Positions 12,301 through 20,483 of a DNA stretch of 64,000 nt are shown in pieces. The notes beneath the pieces were generated by a model. The model did no database searches and had not been told where the DNA came from. It saw only the letters and a list, made by a program, of their open reading frames with translations. Source of the stretch: Flabesymbios commensalis (taxonomy: Eukaryota > Annelida > Polychaeta > Terebellida > Flabelligeridae); contig OZ024908.1 in assembly GCA_964017125.1 (NCBI GenBank), positions 86,166,618-86,230,617 of the forward strand. Direction: 5' to 3'. Each line of letters starts with the position of its first letter. The first letter of the stretch is position 1. A program made the translations under genes and the position numbers.

Positions 12301-12890
12301 GACAATACGGCGGTGCTGTTGATTATAATTCTGTAAGTGAGAGCTCATATGTAAAGCCACGTGCTGAGCATGTTCCTGATCCACATATGTCCATGTATGA
12401 CACACGGGGGCCTGTCGCTCATAGAGGACCCTATTACCCTCCTTATCAGTCACAGGGCTTCTATCAGCAGACTCATGGCATCTGTAATGATAGAATGCAG
12501 TTACCACAGCACAGAGGTATGCGACAGACTATGGAACCCACAGCATATCCTTATGAGCATGGATTGACCGAGGCGGGCTCTAGCTTACCCCACAGTCATA
12601 GTACAGGAGAGCTGATCCATCATACAGGGCAGTATAGTGATGCACAGACACAGAGGATGGGGGAACTCCGAGATCCCCGCGATCACCGACAGGCTCTGGC
12701 CGGTCACGGTCACAGTACAGGGGAGCTGAGAGATCAAGCACAGCCATTAGCCCGTCATCCTCTCCCCCACAGAATGACTGTGATGGGTCAATCCACGCCA
12801 GTCCCCCAGCCAATGCTACAGCTCAGAACACCACATTCACCACCCCACGACACGTCTAATGATGATGTGGAAGTAGACACACCTCTATAA
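2114..12890 (+). CDS. TIRA: TICAM-like TIR-domain adaptor, five-exon model
   Basis: The spliced model joins 2114-3304, 4351-4637, 5910-6405, 7340-7372 and 11448-12890, giving about 1149 residues. All junctions are GT-AG and keep frame. The start has G at -3 and G at +4 and lies just after an acceptor at 2107-2108, so a 5' untranslated exon is expected upstream. In order: a Ser/Asp-rich lead (1-75); a TIR domain (about 83-246) with YDVGIFF, FFLTENF, Trp164 and CIIPVYARP, the last two blocks resembling TICAM-type TIRs; a Lys/Glu/Arg coiled coil (about 255-318); and a low-complexity Pro/Gln/Tyr/His tail. TICAM family proteins are cytoplasmic adaptors downstream of Toll-like receptors; that role here is inferred. 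It is related to TIRB and TIRC, for example SHLDKYML against SDVDKYSL. The domain call is firm; the exact family is less so. Confidence 0.78.
3305..3998. repeat. Intron 1: imperfect 75-bp tandem repeats
   Basis: At about 3488-3857 roughly five diverged units repeat the order ATATGGTCAAAAATTT, then GAAGTAATTTCCAGCTTC, then AATATTTATTTTATGAAAAC. The rest of the intron before the next MITE is AT-rich and unremarkable. Open frames here only follow the repeat. Confidence 0.6.
3999..4289 (+). mobile_element. Family A MITE in TIRA intron 1
   Basis: Starts CCCTTTCAGTGCGGGGACCG and ends with CCAGAGCTTTAGGGG. The hairpin GATGTTAGAATCTAACATC is near its left end. The 60 bases before it recur inverted at about 4885-4960, so this stretch is part of a larger inverted repeat around exon 2. 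Confidence 0.65.
4351..4637 (+). CDS. TIRA coding exon 2
   Basis: Acceptor TTTATTTCAG|GATG, donor CTCACAG|GTTTGC. It enters in phase 0 and leaves with two bases of the next codon. It encodes an acidic stretch (about DVTSHDQDGASGEDGENN), then a Ser/Gln/His/Pro-rich stretch with repeated SQQT and PQHN. No domain is recognised and it is probably disordered. Protein read past the donor hits a stop in the intron, supporting splicing here. Confidence 0.75.
4684..5040. mobile_element. Long inverted-repeat element just after exon 2, with a nested family A hairpin
   Basis: The left arm runs from AATTGGATGGCAAAAGAAGG through GTGTGGTGTTGCAG to ACACCATGATAGCTATTTC. The right arm runs from CGAAATAGTTATCATGGTG through CTGCAACACCACAC to TTATTTTCCATCCAATTT. 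Between them at about 4790-4880 sits a family A hairpin ending TCCCCGCACTGGAAGGG. The whole could fold into a long stem in TIRA pre-mRNA. Confidence 0.65.
5437..5546. repeat. Short tandem repeat of about 17 bp
   Basis: Three to four copies of ATGATCATGTACACTA inside intron 2, after CCGTATTTTTCTAATAAAACG. No coding potential. Confidence 0.6.
5601..5850. mobile_element. Family B MITE with intact TTAA flanks
   Basis: A 250-bp element bounded by TTAA at 5597-5600 and 5851-5854, starting CCCTTGGCACACTGATG and ending GTGCTCTAAGGG. It carries the B palindrome, CACTTGAAGTTGTG then CGCGGTAGCG then CACAACTTCAAGTG. It ends 55 bases before TIRA exon 3, so it forms most of the sequence upstream of that acceptor. 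Confidence 0.8.
5910..6405 (+). CDS. TIRA coding exon 3
   Basis: Acceptor GAAATTGACAG|AAATG, donor TTTGCT|GTAAGC. The first base completes the Arg codon begun in exon 2, then 165 codons follow and end in phase 0. The protein is hydrophilic, with repeated RVE-SQNP and PRVNVH-type segments near residues 560-590 of the model and no recognised domain. The branch-point region is short of pyrimidines, so an acceptor a few bases away is possible. Confidence 0.7.
6447..6945. repeat. Minisatellite of about 33 bp in TIRA intron 3
   Basis: About fourteen copies of a unit reading CATGCCCTGGGGATTCAAGG then GTCATTTTATATAT, with length changes in the TATATA part. Several overlapping frames are open through the repeat on both strands; these are by-products of a unit with few stops. 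Confidence 0.85.
7032..7281. mobile_element. 250-bp MITE with CAGGGCTMGACACTAAC ends
   Basis: Left end CAGGGCTAGACACTAAC and right end GTTAGTGTCGAGCCCTG form matched terminal inverted repeats. CCATA at 7027-7031 and 7282-7286 is a five-base target duplication. The interior repeats CTTGCCC and GCCACTG motifs in both orientations. It ends 58 bases before exon 4. Superfamily uncertain. Confidence 0.75.
7340..7372 (+). CDS. TIRA coding exon 4 (33-bp microexon)
   Basis: Acceptor TTTGACCTCAG|GACG, donor AACAAGTG|GTGAGTG. It encodes eleven residues, DESTKKVVKQV, in phase 0 at both ends, so it could be skipped without changing frame. Called because both splice sites are strong and frame fits exons 3 and 5. 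Confidence 0.6.
7440..7995. repeat. 51-bp minisatellite in TIRA intron 4
   Basis: About ten and a half copies of a unit with GATTAACAATTCATTGGGAT then AAAGGTAGATTGGTTTAAAG and ACCATG. The period is a multiple of three, so the minus strand stays open for 190 codons as a 17-residue repeat (LLIRSMVFKPIYLYPNE). There is no start context, domain or neighbour to support a gene. Confidence 0.9.
8070..8301 (+). mobile_element. Family A MITE
   Basis: TTAA at 8066-8069, then CCCTTACGGTGTGGGGATCC, hairpin with CGTCAGAATCTGA, body with AAGTATTCAAATGAA, ending TATTTCAGCGC before TTAA. The last bases of the usual terminal repeat are missing because a further TTAACCCTTT element starts at 8302. Confidence 0.7.
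8306..8570. mobile_element. Short TTAACCCTTT element followed by a family B MITE
   Basis: 8306-8372 is a short unclassified piece between two TTAACCCTTT motifs. From about 8376 follows a B copy with CACCCAGTTGAAAGTTGTG and CACAACCTCAAGTAGGTG arms. The right end of this B copy is not clear. Confidence 0.5.
8795..9220. mobile_element. Family G fragment interrupted by a family B MITE
   Basis: A D-type hairpin remnant at about 8800-8835 is followed by the G start CCCTTGTGCTGCT at 8841. The family B element at about 8855-9097 (TGACTACAGTTGACTATAG, then the GAAGTTGT hairpin) interrupts it. G sequence resumes with GACCTTATATATACG at 9100. So B landed in G. Confidence 0.65.
9231..10385. repeat. Tandem array of about 161-bp units in TIRA intron 4
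   Basis: Seven-plus units begin CTTGTGGGCGCGATAACTTG at about 9231, 9392, 9553, 9713, 9870, 10031, 10191 and 10356. Each contains CATGTTACTAATGACCAG and AATGGCCGA with a variable A-run. The A-run length differs between units. No frame persists across units. Confidence 0.9.
10386..11447. other. End of TIRA intron 4: hairpins, no gene
   Basis: D-type hairpin at about 10513-10565 (GAAGCTGGAAATTGC with GCAATTCC). A near-perfect hairpin lies at 11025-11078 with arms TTTCATTTGAAGTTGGCA and TGCCAACTTCAAATGAAA. A smaller stem at 11277-11321 has arms GGGTCGTATCT and AGATACGACCC. The rest is AT-rich. Confidence 0.6.
11448..12890 (+). CDS. TIRA coding exon 5: Pro/Gln/Tyr-rich tail and stop
   Basis: Acceptor GTTTTTCCAG|AGTATACC, 480 codons then TAA at 12888-12890. 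The protein is low complexity and rich in Gln, Pro, Tyr and His. Three copies of a PYLSPGQPAMSAR-like 15-residue repeat lie at about 11735-11850, and several STGEL motifs at about 12598-12730. No globular domain is recognised. Such tails occur in scaffold and adaptor proteins; any partner is unknown. Codon use is consistent throughout, unlike the antisense frames that overlap it. Confidence 0.8.
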   Translation, partial: SIPSVMDETQMTSIREAGHLNQLEHQNYNLPQQQRFIRHPESHQRELHPAHPDYQQLPSTQNQSRPLDQQGYSYTQRQQSTRPRTSNYQQQTIMRPPYLSPGQPAMSARPQYMSAGQPATFARPPYLSPGQPAMSDNDHQKAPHIPPNARQQLPCVPYQPQNCQQHANNRPVVPAGYYEKHEIPGSSNIQQQRPCMPSNFEQYYDHNQSVRPPSTQPQHLPAPPSEQHRTSTVPGHYVTQEYYDPRYYTQSYYEQYEQELPDNPAPTQSLNPTALNYLAEAYNPGQYGGAVDYNSVSESSYVKPRAEHVPDPHMSMYDTRGPVAHRGPYYPPYQSQGFYQQTHGICNDRMQLPQHRGMRQTMEPTAYPYEHGLTEAGSSLPHSHSTGELIHHTGQYSDAQTQRMGELRDPRDHRQALAGHGHSTGELRDQAQPLARHPLPHRMTVMGQSTPVPQPMLQLRTPHSPPHDTSNDDVEVDTPL

Positions 12891-13505
12891 ATAATTAAGC
12901 AATACCGAAAATGCTAGGATTAACCCTGGTCTCATTATAGGCATTCATATATATTTTCAAAATGTATAAATGCTCAGATTATACAATAACATTTTCAAAC
13001 AGGCTTCCCACCAAAGATGTTACTGAAATTGATAAAATACCAAACAAATAATGCTTGAAAAAATATATAAATGATGACACAGCCGTCCATCTTACATGGG
13101 AGCATAACAAGTTTTCTTGGACAACTGTGCACTAGATGTGTCCCTCCATGTAAGGTTGAACATGAATTGCATCTTATTCTATGAAATTCAATAGCCTTGA
13201 CCTGCAATGTTTTCACCTAGTCATCTAATACAATGAAGTATGGGAGAGGGGACTTATATAACATTATTTTCACAGAGTAACCATGAAGAAGGGTTTCCAG
13301 TGGCATTACTGCGTTTCACAGAATATTGTGAGCTACATCCTGAGTAAAGAAAACATGCACTGTATTGATGTATTGATGTAACATTGAGAGGTGCATCATG
13401 CATAATCAATATGCAACCTGAGTATCAACCTTTTTGGTATAAACATATTTTATTTACCAATTGGAGCTGTACAGTTTAATTGTGATACAAGGTTCCTCTT
13501 ATTAA
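12891..13505. other. Putative TIRA 3' region, nothing else seen
   Basis: AT-rich sequence after the TIRA stop. No clear AATAAA with a downstream GT-rich stretch lies within the first 600 bases, so the 3' end is not placed. Later candidates are AATAAA near 14266 and 22603, the second followed by a GT-rich run. Confidence 0.35.
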
Positions 13506-13509
13506 TTAA

Positions 13510-13749
13510 CCCTTCCAGTGCGTGGACCGTCTTCAGACGTCAGAATCTTCATCTATTTTGACGTCTCTCTGAGGTCTAAAGAAGATCCCCGCACTGAAAG
13601 AATTTAACATATATAATGGCACTAGACCCCTAACATAGGTATTCAAATGAAGTTGAAAGAGGTAACTAAGACATTCGTGATGATTTTAAATTGAAAAAAT
13701 ACCCTTTGCTATCCACGGTTTATACAAAAATATATCAGCGTTGTAAGGG
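13510..13749 (+). mobile_element. Family A MITE with perfect TTAA duplication
   Basis: 240-bp element between TTAA at 13506-13509 and 13750-13753. Left end CCCTTCCAGTGCGTGGACCG, right end CAGCGTTGTAAGGG. One of the clearest copies for defining family A ends. Confidence 0.85.
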
Positions 13750-13817
13750 TTAAAATACATTGAACCCGTATAGATATGTTGAAATATGTAATTCGTGGTT
13801 CCAAGAATCAATAAGAT

Positions 13818-14012
13818 AGTAGTAAGTTGTACTAACTTTGGAAAAAGGGTTTGAAACTTATGACGTTTCCACTTGCTTCAGCAAGCCTTGATCAGATACT
13901 GGATCACATACCTCCAGGACACCAGTATGTGATCAATTCTTGCTGAAGCAAGTTGAAACGTCGGAAATTTCAAACACTTTTCTAAAGTTCATACAATTTA
14001 CTACTACCGTTT
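13818..14012. repeat. Foldback element of about 195 bp
   Basis: The left arm contains TAGTAGTAAGTTGTACTAAC, GACGTTTCCACTTGCTTCAG and GGATCACATAC. The right arm contains GTATGTGATC, CTGAAGCAAGTTGAAACGTC and ATACAATTTACTACTA. The arms pair over about 85 bases with a short loop near 13915. Confidence 0.7.
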
Positions 14013-14154
14013 AGATATGTTTGCAAGCAAGTTTCAGTCAAAGTGAAATGTTATTAAAATTCAAGCTGAAAATGAATGAAAGATACAAAAAATTCAGCCA
14101 GACAAGATCAAGATTTATTTCAGTACTGAATATGCCTCTCAAATATCCAGATGC

Positions 14155-14373
14155 ATCCTACGTTTCGCGAATTGCTGTTGCAATTCTTGACTTGTAGTGA
14201 ATGAAGATGAATTGAAGTCAGTGACAAATGGAAAAAAAACGATTGTTAATATACACCAGTTCCATAAAATAAATTGATGTAACACCCCTAGTTTTTAGGA
14301 AATTAGGTCCTCCTTCGAAGATGCGAAATTATGCTATTTAATGCTATTATGCTATTTAATGCATTGTGAGGGC
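14155..14373. mobile_element. Family C MITE
   Basis: Contains the C hairpin, GAATTGCTGTTGCAATTC flanked by CTTGTAGTGAATGAAGATG, and ends in GCATTGTGAGGGC at a TTAA shared with the next element. The left end is degenerate. Confidence 0.55.
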
Positions 14374-14377
14374 TTAA

Positions 14378-14600
14378 CCCTTACAGCGCAGGGATCGACT
14401 TTAGTCAACAGAATCTGACGTCTGTAGACGTCAGATTTTGACGACTAAAGTGATCCCGCACTGTAAGAGTAAATATATTTCTAGTGGCCTTAGACCCATA
14501 ACATAGGTATTCAAATTATTCACAAAGAGCTAACGAAGACATTTATGATGATTTCAAATTGAAAAATTTGGTTGCGATATTTTTTACAAATTAAATCAGG
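14378..14600 (+). mobile_element. Family A MITE
   Basis: TTAA at 14374-14377, CCCTTACAGCGCAGGGATCG, a hairpin with ATCTGACGTC and GACGTCAGAT arms, and right TTAA at 14601-14604 after ATCAGGG. Confidence 0.8.
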
Positions 14601-14919
14601 GTTAAAGGGGTTATATGTTACTCGCAAACTGATTAGTGTTGTTATTAATTATCAACTCTTCACCGGTTAGCGAGACCTGGATTCATGTAAAAATATTTCA
14701 TATTTGCAAGTAGTAATTTTGCAGTAGATTTTATTTTTCCCTGAAAATTTTTAACGCAATGAGTACAAAGTGATGTGCCTACAATAATAGGCATACATTT
14801 ACTATTAGCTAAACCGAGCTTGAGTTTAGCTGATAGTAAATGTCATGGCCAGAGCCTGAGTGATATCACAAGATACCAGTATTCTGCTCTGTAGGAAAAA
14901 TCTAAGAAACAAGCTGTTA

Positions 14920-15530
14920 ACCCTGTAAAACGCCAACTTATATTGTCATTTCCATTTCACCCAGTTGAAGTTGTCTTTCTACTGCCACCGACCAACTTCA
15001 AATGGGTAAAAATTGGACTTATTTATTATATTAGAAACCTACAAATTTTCCATCCAAATGCCTTGCCATGTGGGGATCGACTTTTGCCTTAAGAATCTGA
15101 TGTCAAAAGTGTATTACTGCATTGAAAGATTCGAAGATTTACAATGATTGTAGACCTATAAAATTGTAGACCTATAAAATATGTATTCAGATGAAGTGGA
15201 AAGTGCGAACTACCTGGTAAGCCATTTGTGGCGCTTCCAAATTAAGTAACCTTTTGTATGTATAAAAATATTGGGGCACTGTAAGGTTTCAAAGTCATTA
15301 CAGGTCACGATTGGTTGTCAAAATGTTAACCTTTCTTTGCTAAGCATGTCTTTTGCCATTTTTAGCCTTTTTAGTTTTTCTTCCAACAAGAAAATTTGTA
15401 AAAGTGTTTGGTCTCAAACTGAACTACCCGGAAATATGGTTAATTTTTACCCACTTGTAGTTGCGGGTCCCTGTAGCGAGACACAATTTCAAGTGGGTGA
15501 ATATTTAATTTATTTAATTTAGAGCTTAAA
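14920..15530. mobile_element. Two degraded family B copies with a family A hairpin piece
   Basis: The B hairpin near 14970-15010 has arms CACCCAGTTGAAGTTGT and ACCAACTTCAAATGGGT. Family A-like TGTGGGGATCGAC lies near 15068. A second B hairpin lies at about 15449-15500 with CACTTGTAGTTGCGGG and CACAATTTCAAGTGGGTG. Boundaries are unclear. An 83-residue frame at 15271-15522 crosses this repeat sequence and is not called. Confidence 0.45.
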
Positions 15531-15535
15531 GGGTC

Positions 15536-15757
15536 AACCTTTCAGCGCGGGGACCGTCTTTGTACGTCAGAATCTGAGGTGTAAAGACGGTCTTCGCACT
15601 GAAAGAATTAAAAAAAATTTAGTGGTGTAGACACATAACAGGTATTCAAATGAGGCGGGAAGACCTACCTAAGACATTTATGATGATTAGAAATTGGAAA
15701 AAACTCTTTGGTCTCCATGGTTTGTATAAATTATTTCAGCGCTTTAATTATTGAGGG
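15536..15757 (+). mobile_element. Family A MITE
   Basis: Starts CCTTTCAGCGCGGGGACCG after GTCAA; hairpin with CTTTGTACGTCAGAATC; body as in other copies; ends CAGCGCTTTAATTATTGAGGG before a TTAA shared with the following B element. Confidence 0.7.
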
Positions 15758-15761
15758 TTAA

Positions 15762-15978
15762 CCCTTTAACTTCCAAATTATTCAATTGCAATTGTCTCGC
15801 TGACGCGATCCACAACTTCAAGTGAGTGAAAATTATTCAGATTTCACAAAATGGAGGGTAACTCTTATCAAATATTGCTGATTGATGTCACATTTTATCA
15901 TAAGCATGCTTAAGAGGTGGTACTAAATGTGACAGTGAAAAATTAAAAACCGAATATATTCAGTACCGGCGGTTAAAG
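15762..15978. mobile_element. Family B MITE
   Basis: Starts CCCTTTAACTTCCAAATTATTC, carries GTCTCGCTGACGCGATCC inside the B hairpin, and ends CGGCGGTTAAAGGG at TTAA. It belongs to the same B subfamily as the copies at 44555 and 54538. Confidence 0.75.
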
Positions 15979-18120
15979 GGTTAATATGTGAATTTTTGCC
16001 GTAACTCTCATCTTGAGGTGAAGGAAAGTGTCCTGATTTGATAAATACCCACGTATTATCAGCGATTATGTAGCAAATGAAATATCAGGACATCCTCATT
16101 ATGCTGGAGTAATCTGTGCATACCAATTACCGGTATCTTGAATTATATTGTTGAAATACGCTTCATAGTGCATATCTGTAATGTTTTTTACAGCCGAACA
16201 AATTTATATATTTTTTTCCACTGGAAGTTGTTGATCGCCATGGTTTAATTTGTTCTGTATCACGTGGAGAAAAGATACATTATTTTGACCAATTGCTAAC
16301 AAAACCTGAAGGTAATTAGTGAAATATTCCATTCTTAGTGATAAGGAATAACCCAATGAATGTTTAGCTTGGTAGCAAATTGCTAGCTACACATTTTTGT
16401 TTAAATGAATTACCCAGCTGTACATTGTATAATTTAGTATCAAAATGGTTGTAGGCATATTTTTGTTGTTAAAATCGGTTGAGTTATAGGTCTAATGTGG
16501 CAAAATGCTATATTTTACCCATGTTTTGTTAAGGATATATAAGGTACCATGATGTGTATGTGTACTTATATTTTAAATATAAGTAAATCAAAGAGGGACT
16601 TAGATTAATATTTGAACAGTTATAGATGGCTTTTCATTATAATTAGCCAAATGTGATATAAATTCATTTATATCCCCCCTTTATATATTATTTGATTCCA
16701 AATATGCAATTTGTTTTGAGCAATTAGCTTTTATTATGTAAATAATTATCTTGTATATATTTAGGTTGGGTTACTGATTTGTACCGGTAATTATGTTTTA
16801 TAAAGTATAAGCCGCTATAGCCAGCCACCCTGATGGGCACCAACCTTCTATGGGTGGCCACTTGGACATCCCAGTGTTGTTTTATTGTCTACGACGCTGG
16901 CCCAACATTAAAACAACACGGGGAGAGTCTAGAAAGGCTACTTTTTCATTGTCCCTAAAAGCGACTATCTAGAGCATGTGCTATTTATAATTGACTGCTG
17001 ATTTGTTATATTTTTTACGCATAATTATGCTTTCAAGATTATCCGGTGATTAACACATTTTAAGTACCCAGGCCACAACCTCCTGTAGATATTATATGCT
17101 CCACATGAGTTGAATGGCCACTATTTCACTACCCCACAGTTGGCCATATATTTAACAATGATGGATCGTTGATTTTGAAAAATGATTGATTGGTGATTTG
17201 TTACTATTTTGTGCATAATAATTACACTTGCATTATAGGATATATACATTTATTAACACATTGGAAGTGCTTATCTTTCACAGAAGTAGTGACTTATTAA
17301 GCGTCCCCGATGAAGATTGTGGTGTTTAGTGTTTATCATTTTTCCGTCTCTGCCGCCGTCTCTGCCACGGGCGTATCCTCAATTTAGCTCTCACTAAGAA
17401 GTTAACTGACAAATTTTGTCTATTTTTTCATATTATCACCTATGTCACAGGGTCAATTCTTCCCATATTTTTTTAGGGGGCACAGAGCAAAAAAGCATTT
17501 TCCAAGATGGCTGCCCAAAATCTTGTGAGCATGATAACTTATGAACCTTTGGGTGACATGGTGGGGGTTAATTTGTTTATTTAACTACTTTTATTTATTT
17601 TTTCTACATATGATTTATTCGATTGAGTTTTTTTCTGATATATTTTTTGGGGGAGACCATTTCCCAAGATGTGGGCACGTGGCTGGATTGCATTCAAATA
17701 TGGTAGAGTTTGTGGGCCATTAAAAACAAAATAGTGTGGGGTGGGGGGGTCATTATTTTTAGAGACTAGTTGATTTTTTAGCCAGTTATCCGACTGGACA
17801 AGAGGAAATTTAGTTCCATTCCAACCCCTGTAATTATGCAGTGGTCTAAAACCATGTCAGTGGGAATTCCACTTCTATCCAACCCATGGGGGGAGTTTCA
17901 GAATGTTTCAGATGCAGTCAGAGCTGGTTGATGAGTGGATGTCCAACCTGCAACCACCTCAAGTTGGCAAGCTGCCATTATCCACAGGAGACCCTAACCT
18001 TTTCTGTCCTTGAGATGAGTGAGAGGGCTGGTTCCGAGTCTAGGAAATAGGCCTATCTAACGGGGATGTTTGTCACATCTGGTTTTTGGTTGAATTTGTT
18101 GATTTGTTGTCCTGAAAATA
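15979..18120. other. 2.1 kb AT-rich stretch without a recognised gene
   Basis: A half copy of the family E palindrome lies at 16869-16921 (GTCTACGACGCTGGCCCAAC then ATTAAAACAACA). The rest is AT-rich with no long frame. The 60-codon frame at 17541-17723 has no domain. Confidence 0.45.
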
Positions 18121-18362
18121 CCCTTTCAAGTCTGAAATTACCATGGTCATCTTCATCCACTACAAGCCACGAATTGCTGTCGCAATTCTCGACTTGTAGT
18201 GGATGAAGATGATTTGATGTGGTTTAAAAATTAAAGAAAATTACCACATTGGTAAGCCAGTTTCATGGAAATTTTCGTTCTAAAACCTTTGGTTGTAGGA
18301 CAATCAAATCTGTTTTCAGGGATGTAAAATGATGCTTTAATGCATCGTGAGGACTTAAAGGG
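18121..18362. mobile_element. Family C MITE
   Basis: Starts CCCTTTCAAGTCTGAAATTACC; hairpin CACTACAAGCCACGAATTGC with GCAATTCTCGACTTGTAGTG; ends GCATCGTGAGGACTTAAAGGG followed by TTAA. Best copy for defining C ends together with 48172-48414. Confidence 0.75.
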
Positions 18363-18627
18363 TTAATTAAAGTGGCAGATACAACTCTTTATTGGAGAGG
18401 TGATAGAACATCTCTACTAAAATCCAAGGAATTATAATTATGTTTTATTGTTTTTAATATAATTTTATTTGCAACCTCATACTTTTCATCATCAGCTTAT
18501 CATCTAGAGATTTACTCATGTTTGGGCATTTATCATTTTTTATTAACTTCTGTGCACTCTACTTCTTTTTATTTTCCGTTTGTGTGATTGTAGAGGATAC
18601 ACTTACTTACTGTTCACTTCTAACAGG

Positions 18628-19895
18628 TTAGAAAATGATAATTTTATATTTGTTGAATATATATACTCATATGTATATATATCTTATATTTTATTCTTAT
18701 TATTTTCTGTTTGTTTTTAGTGTGACTATTGCTTAATTAATTAAGTATTAATTTCTACTGTACTTTATAGATACAATAAGTGTATGCAAATATATAATAT
18801 GTAAATCTCGCACAAAATATTTCAAATTTGAGATTAACACAGATAGGTAGTTTTCATCCACTAGAACTTGTGGCTCGCGTTAGCGAGACGCATCTCCAAG
18901 TGGGTGAAAATTCAATTAAAATTTAAATCAGATAGCTTGACAGGTAAAGGGTTAAGGATGTTCTTATTGGGAGGACTATGCCATGTTTTATTCATTTTAT
19001 TTTATGCAGATCAATTATGTATTTTGCTACGTTTATGCAACTAGCCGGCCTGAGCTTAAAGGACTTGGATCGTGAAGATTGCGCATGTCTTTGTTTATGA
19101 ATTTCAGGCTTTCCTGTTTCATGTGTTTTGATATCTGTCAAGCGTTTTCTATGTCGGTGTGTACAAAAACTGTCTGTGAAATTACAATATTGATTTGATG
19201 TTAGCCCACTGTCTACAACATTGGCCGCACATCAAAACAACATTGGGTCAATATTTTGTGTTTAGAAAATGATAATTTTATATTTGTTGAATATATATAC
19301 TCATATGTATATATATCTTATATTTTATTCTTATTATTTTCTGTTTGTTTTTAGTGTGACTATTGCTTAATTAATTAAGTATTAATTTCTACTGTACTTT
19401 ATAGATACAATAAGTGTATGCAAATATATAGTATGTAAATCTCGCACAAAATATTTCAAATTTGAGATTAACACAGATAGGTAGTTTTCATCCACTAGAA
19501 CTTGTGGCTCGCGTTAGCGAGACGCATCTCCAAGTGGGTGAAAATTCAATTAAAATTTAAATCAGATAGCTTGACAGGTAAAGGGTTAAGGATGTTCTTA
19601 TTGGGAGGACTATGCCATGTTTTATTCATTTTATTTTATGCAGATCAATTATGTATTTTGCTACGTTTATGCAACTAGCCGGCCTGAGCTTAAAGGACCT
19701 GGATCGTGAAGATTGCGCATGTCTTTGTTTATGAATTTCAGGCTTTCCTGTTTCATGTGTTTTGATATCTGTCAAGCGTTTTCTATGTCGGTGTGTACAA
19801 AAACTGTCTGTGAAATTACAATATTGATTTGATGTTAGCCCACTGTCTACAACATTGGCCGCACATCAAAACAACATTGGGTCAATATTTTGTGT
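18628..19895. repeat. 634-bp tandem duplication, nearly identical
   Basis: 18628-19261 and 19262-19895 are the same sequence in direct tandem. By eye only two differences were found (TATAATATG against TATAGTATG, and GGACTTGGATC against GGACCTGGATC). Each copy holds a B hairpin (GAACTTGTGGCTCGCGTTAG), the left end of a TTAAAGGACC element and half a family E palindrome. It is either a very recent duplication or an assembly artefact from two haplotypes. Confidence 0.9.
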
Positions 19896-20055
19896 TTGCT
19901 GGGTTTTATTATGTCCCCTTGGCGTTTGTGTTCTTAGTGACCCCTTGTTAGGTCTGGCTTGCCACTTGCTGTGGTTTATCCACAATGGCTCGTGGTGCGC
20001 CTAGTCTGTTATGAATTTACACACAAGCGTCATCGTCAAGAACCAGGTCCTTTAA
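19690..20055. mobile_element. MITE with TTAAAGGACC(T)GG ends
   Basis: Left end TTAAAGGACCTGGATCGTGA, right end TCAAGAACCAGGTCCTTTAA as inverted repeats, about 366 bp. A family E half palindrome lies inside. The left part of this element is what the 634-bp duplication copied, leaving an extra orphan left end at about 19056. Confidence 0.65.
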
Positions 20056-20190
20056 AGGGCTAATAGATTGAACAAAGACTATGTGAAGTTGTGATATAGT
20101 TTTGAGGAGAATGTGCCATTCAGCATTGCTTTGATAACATGCAAATAAACATTGTGATTATGTTGTGATTATATTATGCAACACTGCTAG

Positions 20191-20427
20191 CAGTGGCAAA
20201 TCCAGAGGGGTCAGTCCCGACCCTCCCCCCCCCCCACCTCTTTCAAATCTGAATTTTAAAAAAATCTCTAATCTTTAATTGACACTCAAAATTTGTTTTC
20301 CCCGGGATTTATTAGATAAAAATACTCAAAAGGCATTGTTTGCAGTCTAAATTACAATTGAAATTGTAAAAGGCCAGCCAAATTCACACAGCACCCCCCA
20401 TCTTTTTAAATTTCTGGATCCGCCCGA
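20191..20427. mobile_element. Family K-like MITE (CAGTGGCAAATCCAGAG)
   Basis: Left CAGTGGCAAATCCAGAGGGG and right TTCTGGATCCGCCCGAC are imperfect inverted repeats. They resemble the K elements at 32209 and 32585. No target duplication was found. Confidence 0.45.
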
Positions 20428-20436
20428 CATGGGATA

Positions 20437-20480
20437 ACCCTTGTGCTGCTATGACTATATATACATTTTCAAGGTAGTTT
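20437..20480 (+). mobile_element. Family G fragment
   Basis: AACCCTTGTGCTGCTATGAC with TATATATACATTTTCAAGG, cut off by the family A element that follows. Confidence 0.5.
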
Positions 20481-20483
20481 TAA

